Below are positions 22,646 to 30,273 of a DNA stretch of 36,501 bases, piece after piece; the stretch's first letter is position 1, and each line of letters opens with the position of its first letter. Position numbers and translations under genes: made by a program. Under the pieces are notes generated by a model that was not told where the DNA came from, ran no database searches, and saw only the letters and a program-made list of their open reading frames with translations. Origin of the DNA: DATKDU01 sp035512595. GTDB lineage: Bacteria > Planctomycetota > Planctomycetia > Pirellulales > Pirellulaceae. The stretch is from positions 1-36,501 of the forward strand of contig DATKDU010000395.1 of the NCBI GenBank assembly GCA_035512595.1. Direction: 5' to 3'.

Positions 22646-23470
22646 TCAAGCCGAGTTTCTATGGTTTTGCAGTTCAAGTAAACGTTCGCCCGCTTCGCCG
22701 CGGACGAATTGCCGCACGCGGCGGTCGGGATAGTCATCCAGGTCGCTGGGCGGGCCGTCAAACACGATTTGATTCTCGCCGGCATTCAGCCGCGCCGTCG
22801 GGTAAAGCATGACGACCCGGTCGGAGACCTTGCGGGCCGTGTGCATGTCGTGCGTGACGACGATGCTGGTGACCGGATGGTTGCGGCGGGTGGTCAGGAT
22901 CAGCTCGTTGATCACGTCGCTCATGATCGGATCGAGGCCGGTCGTCGGCTCGTCGTACAGCACCAGCTCGGGATTGAGGATCAGCGCCCGCGCCAGGCCG
23001 ACGCGCTTCCGCATTCCGCCGGAGAGCTCGGCCGGCTTTTTCGCGACGACGGTCTCGGGCAGCCCCACTTCCGCCAGCCGCGCCAGCACCAGCTCCTGCA
23101 ATTCGCGCTCCGGAAGTTGCCGGTGCTGCCGCAGTGGAAAGGAGACGTTCTGGCCGACGGTCATGCTGTCGAACAGAGCCGCGTTTTGGAAGACGTAGCC
23201 GAAGCGAATCCGCTGGAGCGTCAGCTCTTTGTCGTTGAGTGCCGACAGGTCGTGATTGTCGAAGCGGATTTGGCCGCTGGTGGGGCGGATGAGCCCGATG
23301 ATCGACTTCATGAGGACGGTCTTGCCGCAGCCGCTTTCGCCGATGATCGCCACCGTCTGCCCGCGGGGAATGGTGAGCGTGATGTCGCGCAGCACTTCCT
23401 GCCGGCCGAAGCGCACGACGAGGGAGCGGGTTTCGACAAGGGGTCGGGGAGTGGTTGGTGCGTCGGACAT
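22646..23470 (-). CDS. mlaF: ABC transporter ATPase, MlaF-like
   Basis: 274 aa, soluble ATPase of the Mla-type transporter. Walker A GESGCGKT (residues 44-51), Q loop VFQNAALFDSMTV, signature LSGGMRKR (149-156), Walker B LVLYDEP (169-175) with TTGLDP, and switch His in VVTHDMHTA. The FxxxALFDSxTVxxNVxFPL block near residue 95 is characteristic of the MlaF/Ttg2A branch. It powers lipid movement through MlaE. It lies 63 bp downstream of mlaE, the gap holding a G-rich hairpin repeat, and is followed by mlaD. Confidence 0.95.
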   Translation of the reverse strand: MSDAPTTPRPLVETRSLVVRFGRQEVLRDITLTIPRGQTVAIIGESGCGKTVLMKSIIGLIRPTSGQIRFDNHDLSALNDKELTLQRIRFGYVFQNAALFDSMTVGQNVSFPLRQHRQLPERELQELVLARLAEVGLPETVVAKKPAELSGGMRKRVGLARALILNPELVLYDEPTTGLDPIMSDVINELILTTRRNHPVTSIVVTHDMHTARKVSDRVVMLYPTARLNAGENQIVFDGPPSDLDDYPDRRVRQFVRGEAGERLLELQNHRNSA

Positions 23471-23501
23471 TACTGTCGATGGAGTTGCGTTTTGAGCCCC
23501 A

Positions 23502-23531
23502 ATCAGGGGGCTGACGCCCCCCGCTCGCCGG
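23502..23531. repeat. G-rich hairpin repeat, copy 2
   Basis: Stem gggggc/gccccc with a tgac loop, flanked by the same outer words as the copy at 6967-6998 but in reverse orientation. It begins three bases after the mlaE stop. Confidence 0.7.
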
Positions 23532-23533
23532 AG

Positions 23534-24403
23534 TCAAAACAGTCCCGGTGAGTCGGGGTACAGCCGGTTGTAGGTTGAGTACATGAGGTTGCCGAGGAAC
23601 AGGTCGATGACCAGGATGGCCACAAACGAATAGACGAATGCCGACGTTGCCGCGCGGCCGACCCCTTCGGCCCCCGGCTGGCAGCGAAAGCCGCGGTGGC
23701 AACTGATCAGGGCGATCGCCGCGCCGAAAAACAGGCTCTTGACGATGCCGCTGAACAGGTCGAAGCGGTTGACGAACTCTTCCGAGTTGGCCCAGTAGTG
23801 ATGGGCGTCGATGTTGAGAATCAGGACGCTGTAGAAATAGCCGCCGATGACCCCCATGAAGTCGGCCATGATGGTCAGCGTGGGGATCATGAAGATCGAG
23901 GCCAGGAACCGGGGGACGACGAGATAGTGGATCGGGTCGGCTCCCATGCTCTCCAAGGCGTCGATCTGCTCGGTAACGCGCATCGTGCCCAGTTCCGCCG
24001 CCATCGCGGCGCCGACGCGGCCGGCGAGCATCGTTGCCGCCAAAACTGGCCCGAGCTCGCGAACGAGCGTCATGTTGATCATCGCGCCCAGCCGCGTTTC
24101 CAGCCCCAACCCGCGAAACGAAAAGTACGCTTGCACCGCCAGCACCATGCCGATGAACGTGCCGGTGAGGGCGATCACGGGCAGGCTCAGAACGCCGACC
24201 TGGTAGAAATTCGGCAGCAGCGTGTCCTTCTTCGGCAGTCGCCACATGAGCCACGACAATGTCTGCCAGATGAAGATCGAGATGTCGCCAATGACGACCG
24301 CCGCCTCAATGACGACGCCCCCCCAGTCGGCCAGCGCATCGGCCAGCGCGGCCATTAGTCCGTGGTTCTCGTCGTTGGCGGAGGTGGAATTGGCGGTGGA
24401 CAT
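23534..24403 (-). CDS. mlaE: MlaE-like ABC transporter permease
   Basis: 289 aa from ATG 24403; upstream in-frame codons translate a hairpin repeat (LLDRLKTCPT), so they are not native. The family core is LPVIALTGTFIGMVLAVQAY, FSFRGLGLETRLGAMINMTL, VRELGPVLAATMLAGRVGAA, GTMRVTEQIDALESMGADPI and YLVVPRFLASIFMIPTLTIM, with five or so membrane helices. The segment LLPNFYQVGVLSLPV links the N-terminal amphipathic helix. It is the transmembrane part of the Mla phospholipid transporter. No Shine-Dalgarno is visible, and a hairpin doublet starts only eight bases upstream of the ATG. Confidence 0.93.
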   Translation of the reverse strand: MSTANSTSANDENHGLMAALADALADWGGVVIEAAVVIGDISIFIWQTLSWLMWRLPKKDTLLPNFYQVGVLSLPVIALTGTFIGMVLAVQAYFSFRGLGLETRLGAMINMTLVRELGPVLAATMLAGRVGAAMAAELGTMRVTEQIDALESMGADPIHYLVVPRFLASIFMIPTLTIMADFMGVIGGYFYSVLILNIDAHHYWANSEEFVNRFDLFSGIVKSLFFGAAIALISCHRGFRCQPGAEGVGRAATSAFVYSFVAILVIDLFLGNLMYSTYNRLYPDSPGLF

Positions 24404-24410
24404 GGTGGTT

Positions 24411-24462
24411 GGACAGGTTTTCAACCTGTCCAAAAGCGGCTGGACAGGTTGAAGACCTGTCC
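24411..24462. repeat. Hairpin doublet, ACAGGTT family, in the mlaE leader
   Basis: Hairpin 1 (24411-24431) has the stem ggacaggtt/aacctgtcc with a ttc loop; hairpin 2 (24442-24462) has ggacaggt/acctgtcc. The linker is ten bases. A near copy is inside gspE (24872-24924). The doublet ends eight bases upstream of the mlaE ATG. Confidence 0.9.
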
Positions 24463-24524
24463 TAAAAGCGCGCAGGACTGCGGATGCGCTTATCGACTTG
24501 GGAATTGTAGCGCTTGAGGGAAGT

Positions 24525-24551
24525 TTGCCGATCGTAGCGGTTTGGTAAGAT
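24525..24551 (+). promoter_or_regulatory. Candidate promoter of the gspE operon
   Basis: TTGCCG (24525-24530) and TAAGAT (24546-24551) with a 15-base spacer, the latter preceded by TGG as in an extended -10. The start of transcription would fall near 24558, followed by aggaa (24565-24569) and GTG 24578. This favours the GTG over the TTG at 24542. Confidence 0.4.
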
Positions 24552-24577
24552 ACAGAAACCTTCGCAGGAAACGACTC

Positions 24578-25867
24578 GTGACAGCAGATGCGCTTGCTCA
24601 AGAACTGAGGTCCTTCGACGCGGCCCAGGTCGCCTACGCTGGGGAGTTTGTCGAGCGGCTGCTAGCGGCGGCGGCCGAAGCTGGCGCGAGCGACGTCCAT
24701 CTACACCCGACTCCGGAGGGAATCGAAACCCGCTGGCGGCTCGACGGCGTGCTGCAAGCCGTCGGCGTCTTCCCGCGCGGCAGCGCCACCGACGTTGTCG
24801 CGCGGCTCAAGGTTCTCGCCGGGTTGCTCACGTACCGCACCGATGTGCCGCAGGAGGGGCGCGTCGGCGTAGGACAGGTTTTCAACCTGTCCAAGGAACA
24901 ACAGGACAGGTTGAAAACCTGTCCCGCGGTTGAGATGCGAGTCAGCACGTTTCCGACGCTTCACGGCGAGCGGGCCGTCGTGCGGCTCTTTGCGCCCCAT
25001 CAACAGTTCCTGTATCCCGAAGACCTCGGATTCCCGGCGGAGATTCACGCGGCACTCACGCGGCAGCTCGCGGAAACGGGCGGGGCGCTCGCCGTCACCG
25101 GCCCGGCTGGCTGCGGCAAGACGACGACGGCTTATGCGTGCCTGAGGCATCTCGTGCGCCGCTCAAGCGGCAGCAAGAGCATCGTCTCGCTGGAAGACCC
25201 CATCGAAGTCGCCTTGACCGGCGTCTCGCAGTCGCAGGTGAACGTGGCGGCGGGCTTCGATCTGGCGACAGGACTGCGTTCGCTGATGCGGCAGGACCCG
25301 GAGGTGATTCTGGTCGGCGAAATTCGCGATCGCGAGACGGCCGCGATCGTCTTTCAGGCAGCACTGACGGGTCACCTCGTGCTCAGCACGTTTCACGCCG
25401 GCTCGTGTGCGACGGTGGTCAGCCGACTGACAGACATGGGGATCGAGCCGTATCTGCTCCGTAGCGGACTGGCGGGCGTGATCAGTCAGCGGCTGGTGCG
25501 GCGGCTGTGTCCCCAATGTGGTCCACTCGCTCCGCGAGTGGCGGCTGCTGAGGTAATGGACGACGCATCGCGGCTCGGCCTGCCGGTCAAGACCTGGCAT
25601 GTGGCTCGCGGCTGCGAGGCATGTACCGGCACCGGTTACCTTGGCCGGCTCGTCCTGGCCGAGATGCTGCCGCCGCTGGAAGGGGAGCTGGGTGCGGCCG
25701 TACTGGACAGGCTCGATGCGCGGGAATTGGCTCGATTAGCAATTGCCGCCGGAATGACGCCGCTCCTGTCCCGCGGCATTGCCGCCGTGGAAGCGGGGGC
25801 GACCGATCCGGCCGAGATTCGCCGCGTGCTCGGCTTCGTGGGTGCAAATGGAGCCAGCGAGCGATAA
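24578..25867 (+). CDS. gspE: Type II secretion/type IV pilus assembly ATPase (GspE/PilB-like)
   Basis: 429 aa from GTG 24578 (agga eight bases upstream). It lacks the N-terminal MshEN/T2SSE_N domain; it starts directly with the N1 domain (ASDVHLHPTPEGIETRWRLD). Walker A GPAGCGKT (residues 175-182), Asp box SLEDPIEVAL, Walker B VILVGEIRDRETA, His box LTGHLVLSTFHA. The zinc-type motif is Cys311/Cys314 (LCPQCG) and Cys346/Cys349 (GCEACTGTGYLGR). Two repeats lie in the coding frame. Residues 99-116 (GQVFNLSKEQQDRLKTCP) come from an ACAGGTT hairpin doublet inserted between DVPQEGR and VEMRVSTFP, normally a short loop between beta strands. Residues 315-321 (GPLAPRV) come from a second hairpin between the cysteine pairs. 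All catalytic motifs remain, so the enzyme is probably active. First gene of the operon. Confidence 0.92.
   Translation: MTADALAQELRSFDAAQVAYAGEFVERLLAAAAEAGASDVHLHPTPEGIETRWRLDGVLQAVGVFPRGSATDVVARLKVLAGLLTYRTDVPQEGRVGVGQVFNLSKEQQDRLKTCPAVEMRVSTFPTLHGERAVVRLFAPHQQFLYPEDLGFPAEIHAALTRQLAETGGALAVTGPAGCGKTTTAYACLRHLVRRSSGSKSIVSLEDPIEVALTGVSQSQVNVAAGFDLATGLRSLMRQDPEVILVGEIRDRETAAIVFQAALTGHLVLSTFHAGSCATVVSRLTDMGIEPYLLRSGLAGVISQRLVRRLCPQCGPLAPRVAAAEVMDDASRLGLPVKTWHVARGCEACTGTGYLGRLVLAEMLPPLEGELGAAVLDRLDARELARLAIAAGMTPLLSRGIAAVEAGATDPAEIRRVLGFVGANGASER
24869..24925. repeat. ACAGGTT hairpin doublet inserted in frame in gspE
   Basis: GTAG at 24869-24872, then hairpin 1 (24872-24892, stem ggacaggtt/aacctgtcc) and hairpin 2 (24904-24924, same stem), linker 11 bases. 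24872-24925 is exactly 18 codons, so the frame is kept. The copy at 24411-24462 has nearly the same hairpins with a different linker. Confidence 0.92.
25518..25541. repeat. ACTCGC hairpin inside gspE (zinc-motif loop)
   Basis: Perfect stem ccactcgc/gcgagtgg with tcc loop at 25523-25541, preceded by tgtggt. The same word appears twice in the doublet at 25882-25927. It encodes GPLAPRV in the loop between the two CxxC pairs of GspE. Confidence 0.8.
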
Positions 25868-25881
25868 AATCGGCGTCACCT

Positions 25882-25927
25882 GTAGAGCACTCGCTCCGCG
25901 AGTGCTCATGCGACTCGGGGAGCGAGT
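25882..25927. repeat. ACTCGC hairpin doublet between gspE and gspF
   Basis: GTAG (25882-25885) leads hairpin 1, stem gagcactcgc/gcgagtgctc (25885-25907, loop tcc). Hairpin 2 is actcg/cgagt (25913-25927); read on the minus strand with the following bases it is tgtggtcaactcgctccc, nearly the same as the copy inside gspE. Confidence 0.85.
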
Positions 25928-25957
25928 TGACCACAAACCGATTGGGAACAGATTCAC

Positions 25958-27037
25958 GTGGCCCTATTCGCAACCCTCGTCCCGCACTCCGTCTCGCTCG
26001 ACGATTTCATCGCGCTCAACGACGAGATCGCGGCACTGGCACGCGCCGGTGTGCCGCTGGGGAAGGGATTGCTCGACCTGGGGAGCGATTTGCCGGGGCG
26101 GCTCGGTCGGCTGACGAGCGACGTCGGCCGGCGAATCGAGCAGGGAGAGACGCTGGAGCAAGTGGTTTCCCGCTCGCCGGAGCTCTTTCCGCCGGCCTAC
26201 CTCGCGGTGATTCAAGCGGGCGTGAAGGTCGGCCGATTGCCGGCGGCACTGGAGGGGATCTCGCACACGGCGCGGCGCACGGCGCAGATGCAGCACTCCA
26301 TCGGACTGGCGATGCTCTATCCGCTGTTCCTCTTGGGGACGGCGTACGTGCTGCTGGTGTTCTGGATTGGGAAGCTAGCGCCGGTGATGGGAGACGCCAT
26401 GCTCAGCCTCAATCCCGCGACCGCGCCGTTTTGGAATGCCGTTGCGGCCGCCAGCGAACAGTCCTGGTGGTGGGCGCCACTGTTGCCGCTGGTTTTTCTG
26501 GCGTGGATGGCGTGGCAGTGGTGGCGCTCGGGGCAAGTCGCCCGCGGGGTTGATCTGCATCCGCTGTTCTCTTTCGGCGTCCTGTGGCGGCTGTGGCGAA
26601 TGCGGCAATGTACGCGGCTGGCGTCGATGGCGGACATGCTGGCGCTGTTGACCGAATATGGCGTTCCACTGTCGCAGGCAGTAGCCCTCGCGGGAAGCGC
26701 CAGCGGCGACCGGCGGCTGAACGCGTCGGCCCGCGATATGAGCGAGCGGCTGGAGCGCGGCGAGCGAGCGTCGTTCGCTGCCGGTTTTCCGCCGTTTCTG
26801 GCGTGGGTCATCGGCAGCGGAAATCAGGCGGTCCACTTGCCCGACGTTCTCAGGCGGCTCGGTGACTCCTACAAGAACGAAGCCCAGCGTCACGGCCAAT
26901 GGCTGACGACGTTCGTGCCGGTGGTGATGACCGCCATCATCGGCGGCATCACCGTCGGGCTTATGTCAGCAATCTACTTTGGGCCATTCGTGCTGATCCT
27001 CTACCAATTGATTGACGCCACGACCCGGGTGATGTGA
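25958..27037 (+). CDS. GspF-type inner membrane platform protein, first of three
   Basis: 359 aa from GTG 25958. Two T2SSF-type halves: FIALNDEIAALARAGVPLGK with SPELFPPAYLAVIQAGVKVG, and CTRLASMADMLALLTEYGVP with LSQAVALAGSASGD. Hydrophobic helices are at SIGLAMLYPLFLLGTAYVLL, WWWAPLLPLVFLAWMAWQW and FVPVVMTAIIGGITVGLMSA. In type II secretion or pilus systems GspF/PilC couples the ATPase to pseudopilin extraction. It starts 90 bp after gspE, beyond a hairpin doublet. It is a full-length member (usual 350-400 aa) and differs clearly from its two neighbours. Confidence 0.9.
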   Translation: MALFATLVPHSVSLDDFIALNDEIAALARAGVPLGKGLLDLGSDLPGRLGRLTSDVGRRIEQGETLEQVVSRSPELFPPAYLAVIQAGVKVGRLPAALEGISHTARRTAQMQHSIGLAMLYPLFLLGTAYVLLVFWIGKLAPVMGDAMLSLNPATAPFWNAVAAASEQSWWWAPLLPLVFLAWMAWQWWRSGQVARGVDLHPLFSFGVLWRLWRMRQCTRLASMADMLALLTEYGVPLSQAVALAGSASGDRRLNASARDMSERLERGERASFAAGFPPFLAWVIGSGNQAVHLPDVLRRLGDSYKNEAQRHGQWLTTFVPVVMTAIIGGITVGLMSAIYFGPFVLILYQLIDATTRVM

Positions 27038-27040
27038 GAC

Positions 27041-28096
27041 ATGAACGACCCCGATCGCGCACACAACGAAAGCGTTTCGCCGGCGGATGCCGAGGCGGTT
27101 GGCATCGTTGTGGCGCACTTGGCAGATGCTCAGCTTCCTTTGGGGGAAGGTCTGCTCGCGGCCTCGCGAGAAGTGCGTTCCCGGCGGCTGGCTAAGGGAC
27201 TCGCCAGGCTGGGCAACACCATTCAACGCGGCGCCTCGTTGAGCGCGGCGCTGAAGGAGTGCCGCGGCGTGGTTTCACCGGCGCTGGCGGCGACGCTATC
27301 GGCCGCAGAACGGAGTGGTCAATTGGGTCCCGTGCTGGCAGAGTGGACGGAAAATCAATTGGCGGCGCAGGCACGTTCGCGGCAGCTCAGTAGCGCGCTG
27401 GCTTATCCTGCGGTGTGCATCGTTTTGACGCTTCTCTTGCTGTCGTTCATCGGCTGGTGCCTAATGCCGGCATTCGACCAGATGTTTCGGGAATTTGAAT
27501 TGCGGATTTCCACACAGACCGCGGTCGTGCTGTGGGTTGGGCGATTCGCACTTCCGATCATAGGCATCGGGGCGACAGCCATCGCAATACTGCTCTTATT
27601 GTTGCGATTCGCTGGCGGCCGCGTCGTCTGGTGCTGGTGCGTAAACCAGACGCCGATCCTTGGAAAACTATGGCACTGGTCGGGCGTGGCGGAAGCATTG
27701 CGCGTGCTGGCCATCCTGATCGAGCATCAGATGCCGCTCCCAGAGGCGCTCCGACTGACTGGACAGAGCGCCAGCGACGCATACGTGGGGCGGGCGATCT
27801 CGTACCTGGTGCAGCGCGTTGAAGCTGGAGCGACTTTCTCAGCCAGCTTGGAGGACGATGGGCGGTTGCCTCGCTCCCTGGCCACCTTGTTTCGCGCCAG
27901 CGAGCGCAGCGGTTCACTGGCGAGCGGGATTCGGGATGGAGCGGCGATGCTGGAGCGGCGGATCGTTGCCCAGTGCGATCTGGTGTCAATCGTTGTGCCG
28001 CCGCTGATGTTCCTGGGGATCGGATTCATCCTGCTGACCGTTCTCGGATCGCTGTTTGGGCCGCTGTTGCAAATGATTGAAGGGCTGTCGAAATGA
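27041..28096 (+). CDS. GspF-type inner membrane platform protein, second of three
   Basis: 351 aa. ATG 27041 lies three bases after the stop of the first copy. T2SSF halves: VAHLADAQLPLGEGLLAASR with VSPALAATLSAAERSGQLGP, and RVLAILIEHQMPLPEALRLT with TLFRASERSGSLASGI. Hydrophobic helices include LAYPAVCIVLTLLLLSFIGW, ALPIIGIGATAIAILLLLL and IVVPPLMFLGIGFILLTVLG. MPAFDQMFREFEL matches VPIFDRMFQEFEL in the third copy, so copies two and three are closer to each other than to the first. Confidence 0.9.
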   Translation: MNDPDRAHNESVSPADAEAVGIVVAHLADAQLPLGEGLLAASREVRSRRLAKGLARLGNTIQRGASLSAALKECRGVVSPALAATLSAAERSGQLGPVLAEWTENQLAAQARSRQLSSALAYPAVCIVLTLLLLSFIGWCLMPAFDQMFREFELRISTQTAVVLWVGRFALPIIGIGATAIAILLLLLRFAGGRVVWCWCVNQTPILGKLWHWSGVAEALRVLAILIEHQMPLPEALRLTGQSASDAYVGRAISYLVQRVEAGATFSASLEDDGRLPRSLATLFRASERSGSLASGIRDGAAMLERRIVAQCDLVSIVVPPLMFLGIGFILLTVLGSLFGPLLQMIEGLSK

Positions 28097-28103
28097 GGGA
28101 GGC

Positions 28104-29378
28104 ATGATCGACACGTCGTCAGCGCTGCTGTTGACTCTCCTGGCCATCCCCGGCGTGGCGCTGCTGGCGGCGGTGCGCCTTCTCTTCGGTGGTCAGAGGG
28201 ACGCAAGCCGCGGTTCGATGCGGATTCAGCTTTCGCTCTTGGGGTGGCTGTGCATCTGGTTGGCAATCATCGGCGCCGTGGTGGGGGTTTGCGGCGCCAC
28301 GCCCATCGTGTTTCTGTTGCTTGGCGGGGTGCTCGTTGTGGGGCTGATGGTGTGGATCAGGCTCCGCCGCGCTGAACACCGTGCTTTGGTTGGTGCGATC
28401 GCCGTTGCCGCTCAGCGCGGCGTCCCAACTTCCGATATGGCGCGTGCGTATGCTGGGGAGACAGTCAGCGGCACTCGTTCTCGGGCGTTAGCACTCGCTA
28501 CGATGGTGGATGCGGGAGTGCCGTTGGATGCCGCCGTGGTCCGTGCGCCGCTGTGGCTGGGAACTGGGATGCACGTGGCGATACGGACCGGCTGCGCACT
28601 GGGAGCAATTGGGCCGGCGTTGGCCAGCGAAATGGGGAGTGGGCGGGAGATGGAGGAGGCCATCCGCCCGCTAGCGCCCCGGTTATGGTATCTGGCCGTC
28701 GTCCTCAACGTGGGCACAGGAATTGTGACCTTCGTCTTTCTCAAGATCGTCCCGATCTTTGACCGCATGTTCCAGGAATTTGAACTTCCACTGCCCATGC
28801 CAACCATACTGCTCATCCGAGTGGCGCGGTGGGTGGTCGATCTGGGACCGATTACGTTACTGATGTATGGGGCCATTCCGGTAGTTTTGATCGTCGTGAC
28901 GCTTCTCTACATAGGCATTCTCCCGCGGAGTCTGCCGCTGCTCGATCGGCTGTTTCGTCGCTACGACGGCGCGATCGTCCTCCGCAACCTGGCCGTGGCT
29001 GTGCAGCGAGGCGTGCCGCTGCTGGCGGCGCTGGAGCTCGTCGGACACGTCTATCCATTGCGATCGGTGCGCCGCTGGATGCTGGGCGCCGCCAGCCGCG
29101 TGGCCGGAGGCGCGTCGTGGTCTGACAGCCTGCGAGCGACTGGCCTCATCGGCCGAGTGGATGTCGCGGTTCTCAAGGCCGCCGAACGGGCGGGCAACCT
29201 TCCCTGGGCCATGCGGGAAGTGGCCGACAGTCTCGTGCGGCGCGAGGTGCTACGCTGGCAGTGGTGCCTGAACATTGCCGGGCCGCTGGTGATGGCGTCG
29301 TTTGGCTTGTGCGTGGCGTTGATTGTGATTCCCCTGTTTTTGCCGTTGATTGCCTTGATTGAGGGGTTGAGCCGATGA
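28104..29378 (+). CDS. GspF-like membrane protein, third of three (extended N terminus)
   Basis: 424 aa from ATG 28104 (gaggga seven bases upstream); the frame from 28077 would overlap the second gspF. An extra N-terminal membrane pair (LLLTLLAIPGVALLAAVRLL, SLLGWLCIWLAIIGAVVGVC, VLVVGLMVWIRLRRAEH) precedes a T2SSF-like body: AIAVAAQRGVPTSDMARAYA, MVDAGVPLDAAVVRAPLWLG, KIVPIFDRMFQEFELPLPMP, LRNLAVAVQRGVPLLAALEL and LKAAERAGNLPWAMREVAD. The extra helices are unusual for GspF. ATGA overlap with the next gene. Its role may be structural, not motor coupling. Confidence 0.82.
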   Translation: MIDTSSALLLTLLAIPGVALLAAVRLLFGGQRDASRGSMRIQLSLLGWLCIWLAIIGAVVGVCGATPIVFLLLGGVLVVGLMVWIRLRRAEHRALVGAIAVAAQRGVPTSDMARAYAGETVSGTRSRALALATMVDAGVPLDAAVVRAPLWLGTGMHVAIRTGCALGAIGPALASEMGSGREMEEAIRPLAPRLWYLAVVLNVGTGIVTFVFLKIVPIFDRMFQEFELPLPMPTILLIRVARWVVDLGPITLLMYGAIPVVLIVVTLLYIGILPRSLPLLDRLFRRYDGAIVLRNLAVAVQRGVPLLAALELVGHVYPLRSVRRWMLGAASRVAGGASWSDSLRATGLIGRVDVAVLKAAERAGNLPWAMREVADSLVRREVLRWQWCLNIAGPLVMASFGLCVALIVIPLFLPLIALIEGLSR

Positions 29379-29776
29379 ATCGACGCGGATTTTCGCTTAC
29401 GGAATCCGTGCTGGCGCTGGCTGTCGTCAGTGCCGCAACCGTGCTGCTCGCGCAGATCTTGTTTGCAGCGGCAAACCAGCAGCGCGTCCACGAGCAGCGG
29501 CGCGTGGCGCTGGCGGAAGTGGCGAATCGGCTGGAGCAGGCGTCCATCGTACCGTGGACGGAGCTATCGAAGGAACGACTGGAGCCGTCATCCCTGTCGC
29601 CGGCGGCACAGGCGGTTTTGCCGGGCGCGAAGTTGACTGCGACGGTGAGCGACGAGTCCGGCGAGCTGCGCAGTCGGCGGATTCGCATCGAGCTAAGCTG
29701 GACGAATGCGGCCGGGGAGCGGCTCCCGCCGGTGACGCTGGCCTGTTGGCGTTTTCCCGATGAGGTGGCGCGATGA
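29375..29776 (+). CDS. Prepilin-type minor pseudopilin (GspI-like)
   Basis: 133 aa, ATG overlapping the stop of the third gspF by four bases. The prepilin motif is MNRRGFSLTESVLALAVVSA: a basic leader, Gly at -1, Phe+1, Glu+5, then a hydrophobic helix. The rest is a short globular part (QQRVHEQRRVALAEVANRLE, RIRIELSWTNAAGERLPPV). Position before the GspJ-like gene and size suggest the GspI place. Processing would be by a prepilin peptidase that is not in the window. Confidence 0.8.
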   Translation: MNRRGFSLTESVLALAVVSAATVLLAQILFAAANQQRVHEQRRVALAEVANRLEQASIVPWTELSKERLEPSSLSPAAQAVLPGAKLTATVSDESGELRSRRIRIELSWTNAAGERLPPVTLACWRFPDEVAR

Positions 29777-30273
29777 AGCGACGCGGCGCAAGTTTGCTCG
29801 AGACGATGGTGGCCATCGGCCTGTCGGGGATCGTCGCGACAATCGTGACTACGTTGCTGGCGGCCATGTGGCGAGCCGAGCAGCGTCTTCGGGCCGACCT
29901 CAACGAGCGCTGGTCACTTTCGCGGCTGGAACTCGCGCTGCGGCAGGACGTTCACGAGGCAACGGACGGGAATGTTTCCGAAGACCAGTTGCTTACCCTC
30001 AATTTGGGTGAGCAAGACGTGATCGTGTACTCCGTGGATCGCCATCGCATCGTGCGTACGAGGCTCTTCGGCGAACTCACAGGCCATCGCGAATCGTTCA
30101 CGTTAGCCTCAGACTCCGGCATACAATGGAGTATCGAGAATCGCCTGGTGCGAATGACGATCGAGGCGGCCAGGGACGCGGCAAGCACCCGCGGGACGGC
30201 GCACTTTGCCATTGTGGAGGCGGCGCTGGGCTCGCGGAAACTGCTCGCTGACCGCCGGGAGGGGAGCCCATGA
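29773..30273 (+). CDS. Prepilin-type minor pseudopilin (GspJ-like)
   Basis: 166 aa, ATGA overlap with the previous gene. N-terminal MKRRGASLLETMVAIGLSGI has the leader RRG, Ala+1 instead of Phe, and Glu+5. The body contains RLELALRQDVHEATDGNVSE and IQWSIENRLVRMTIEAARDA. GspJ is the largest minor pseudopilin at the pseudopilus tip in classical systems. The order I-J-K here matches classical gsp operons. Confidence 0.75.
   Translation: MKRRGASLLETMVAIGLSGIVATIVTTLLAAMWRAEQRLRADLNERWSLSRLELALRQDVHEATDGNVSEDQLLTLNLGEQDVIVYSVDRHRIVRTRLFGELTGHRESFTLASDSGIQWSIENRLVRMTIEAARDAASTRGTAHFAIVEAALGSRKLLADRREGSP

Noticed and set aside
21197..24254. Long ORFs at 21197-22510 (plus) and 22758-24254 (minus) within the mla operon
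   Set aside because: Other-frame readings of mlaD, mlaF and mlaE.
24542..24577. TTG 24542 as gspE start
   Set aside because: It overlaps the candidate -10 box and lacks a Shine-Dalgarno; GTG 24578 has agga at good spacing.
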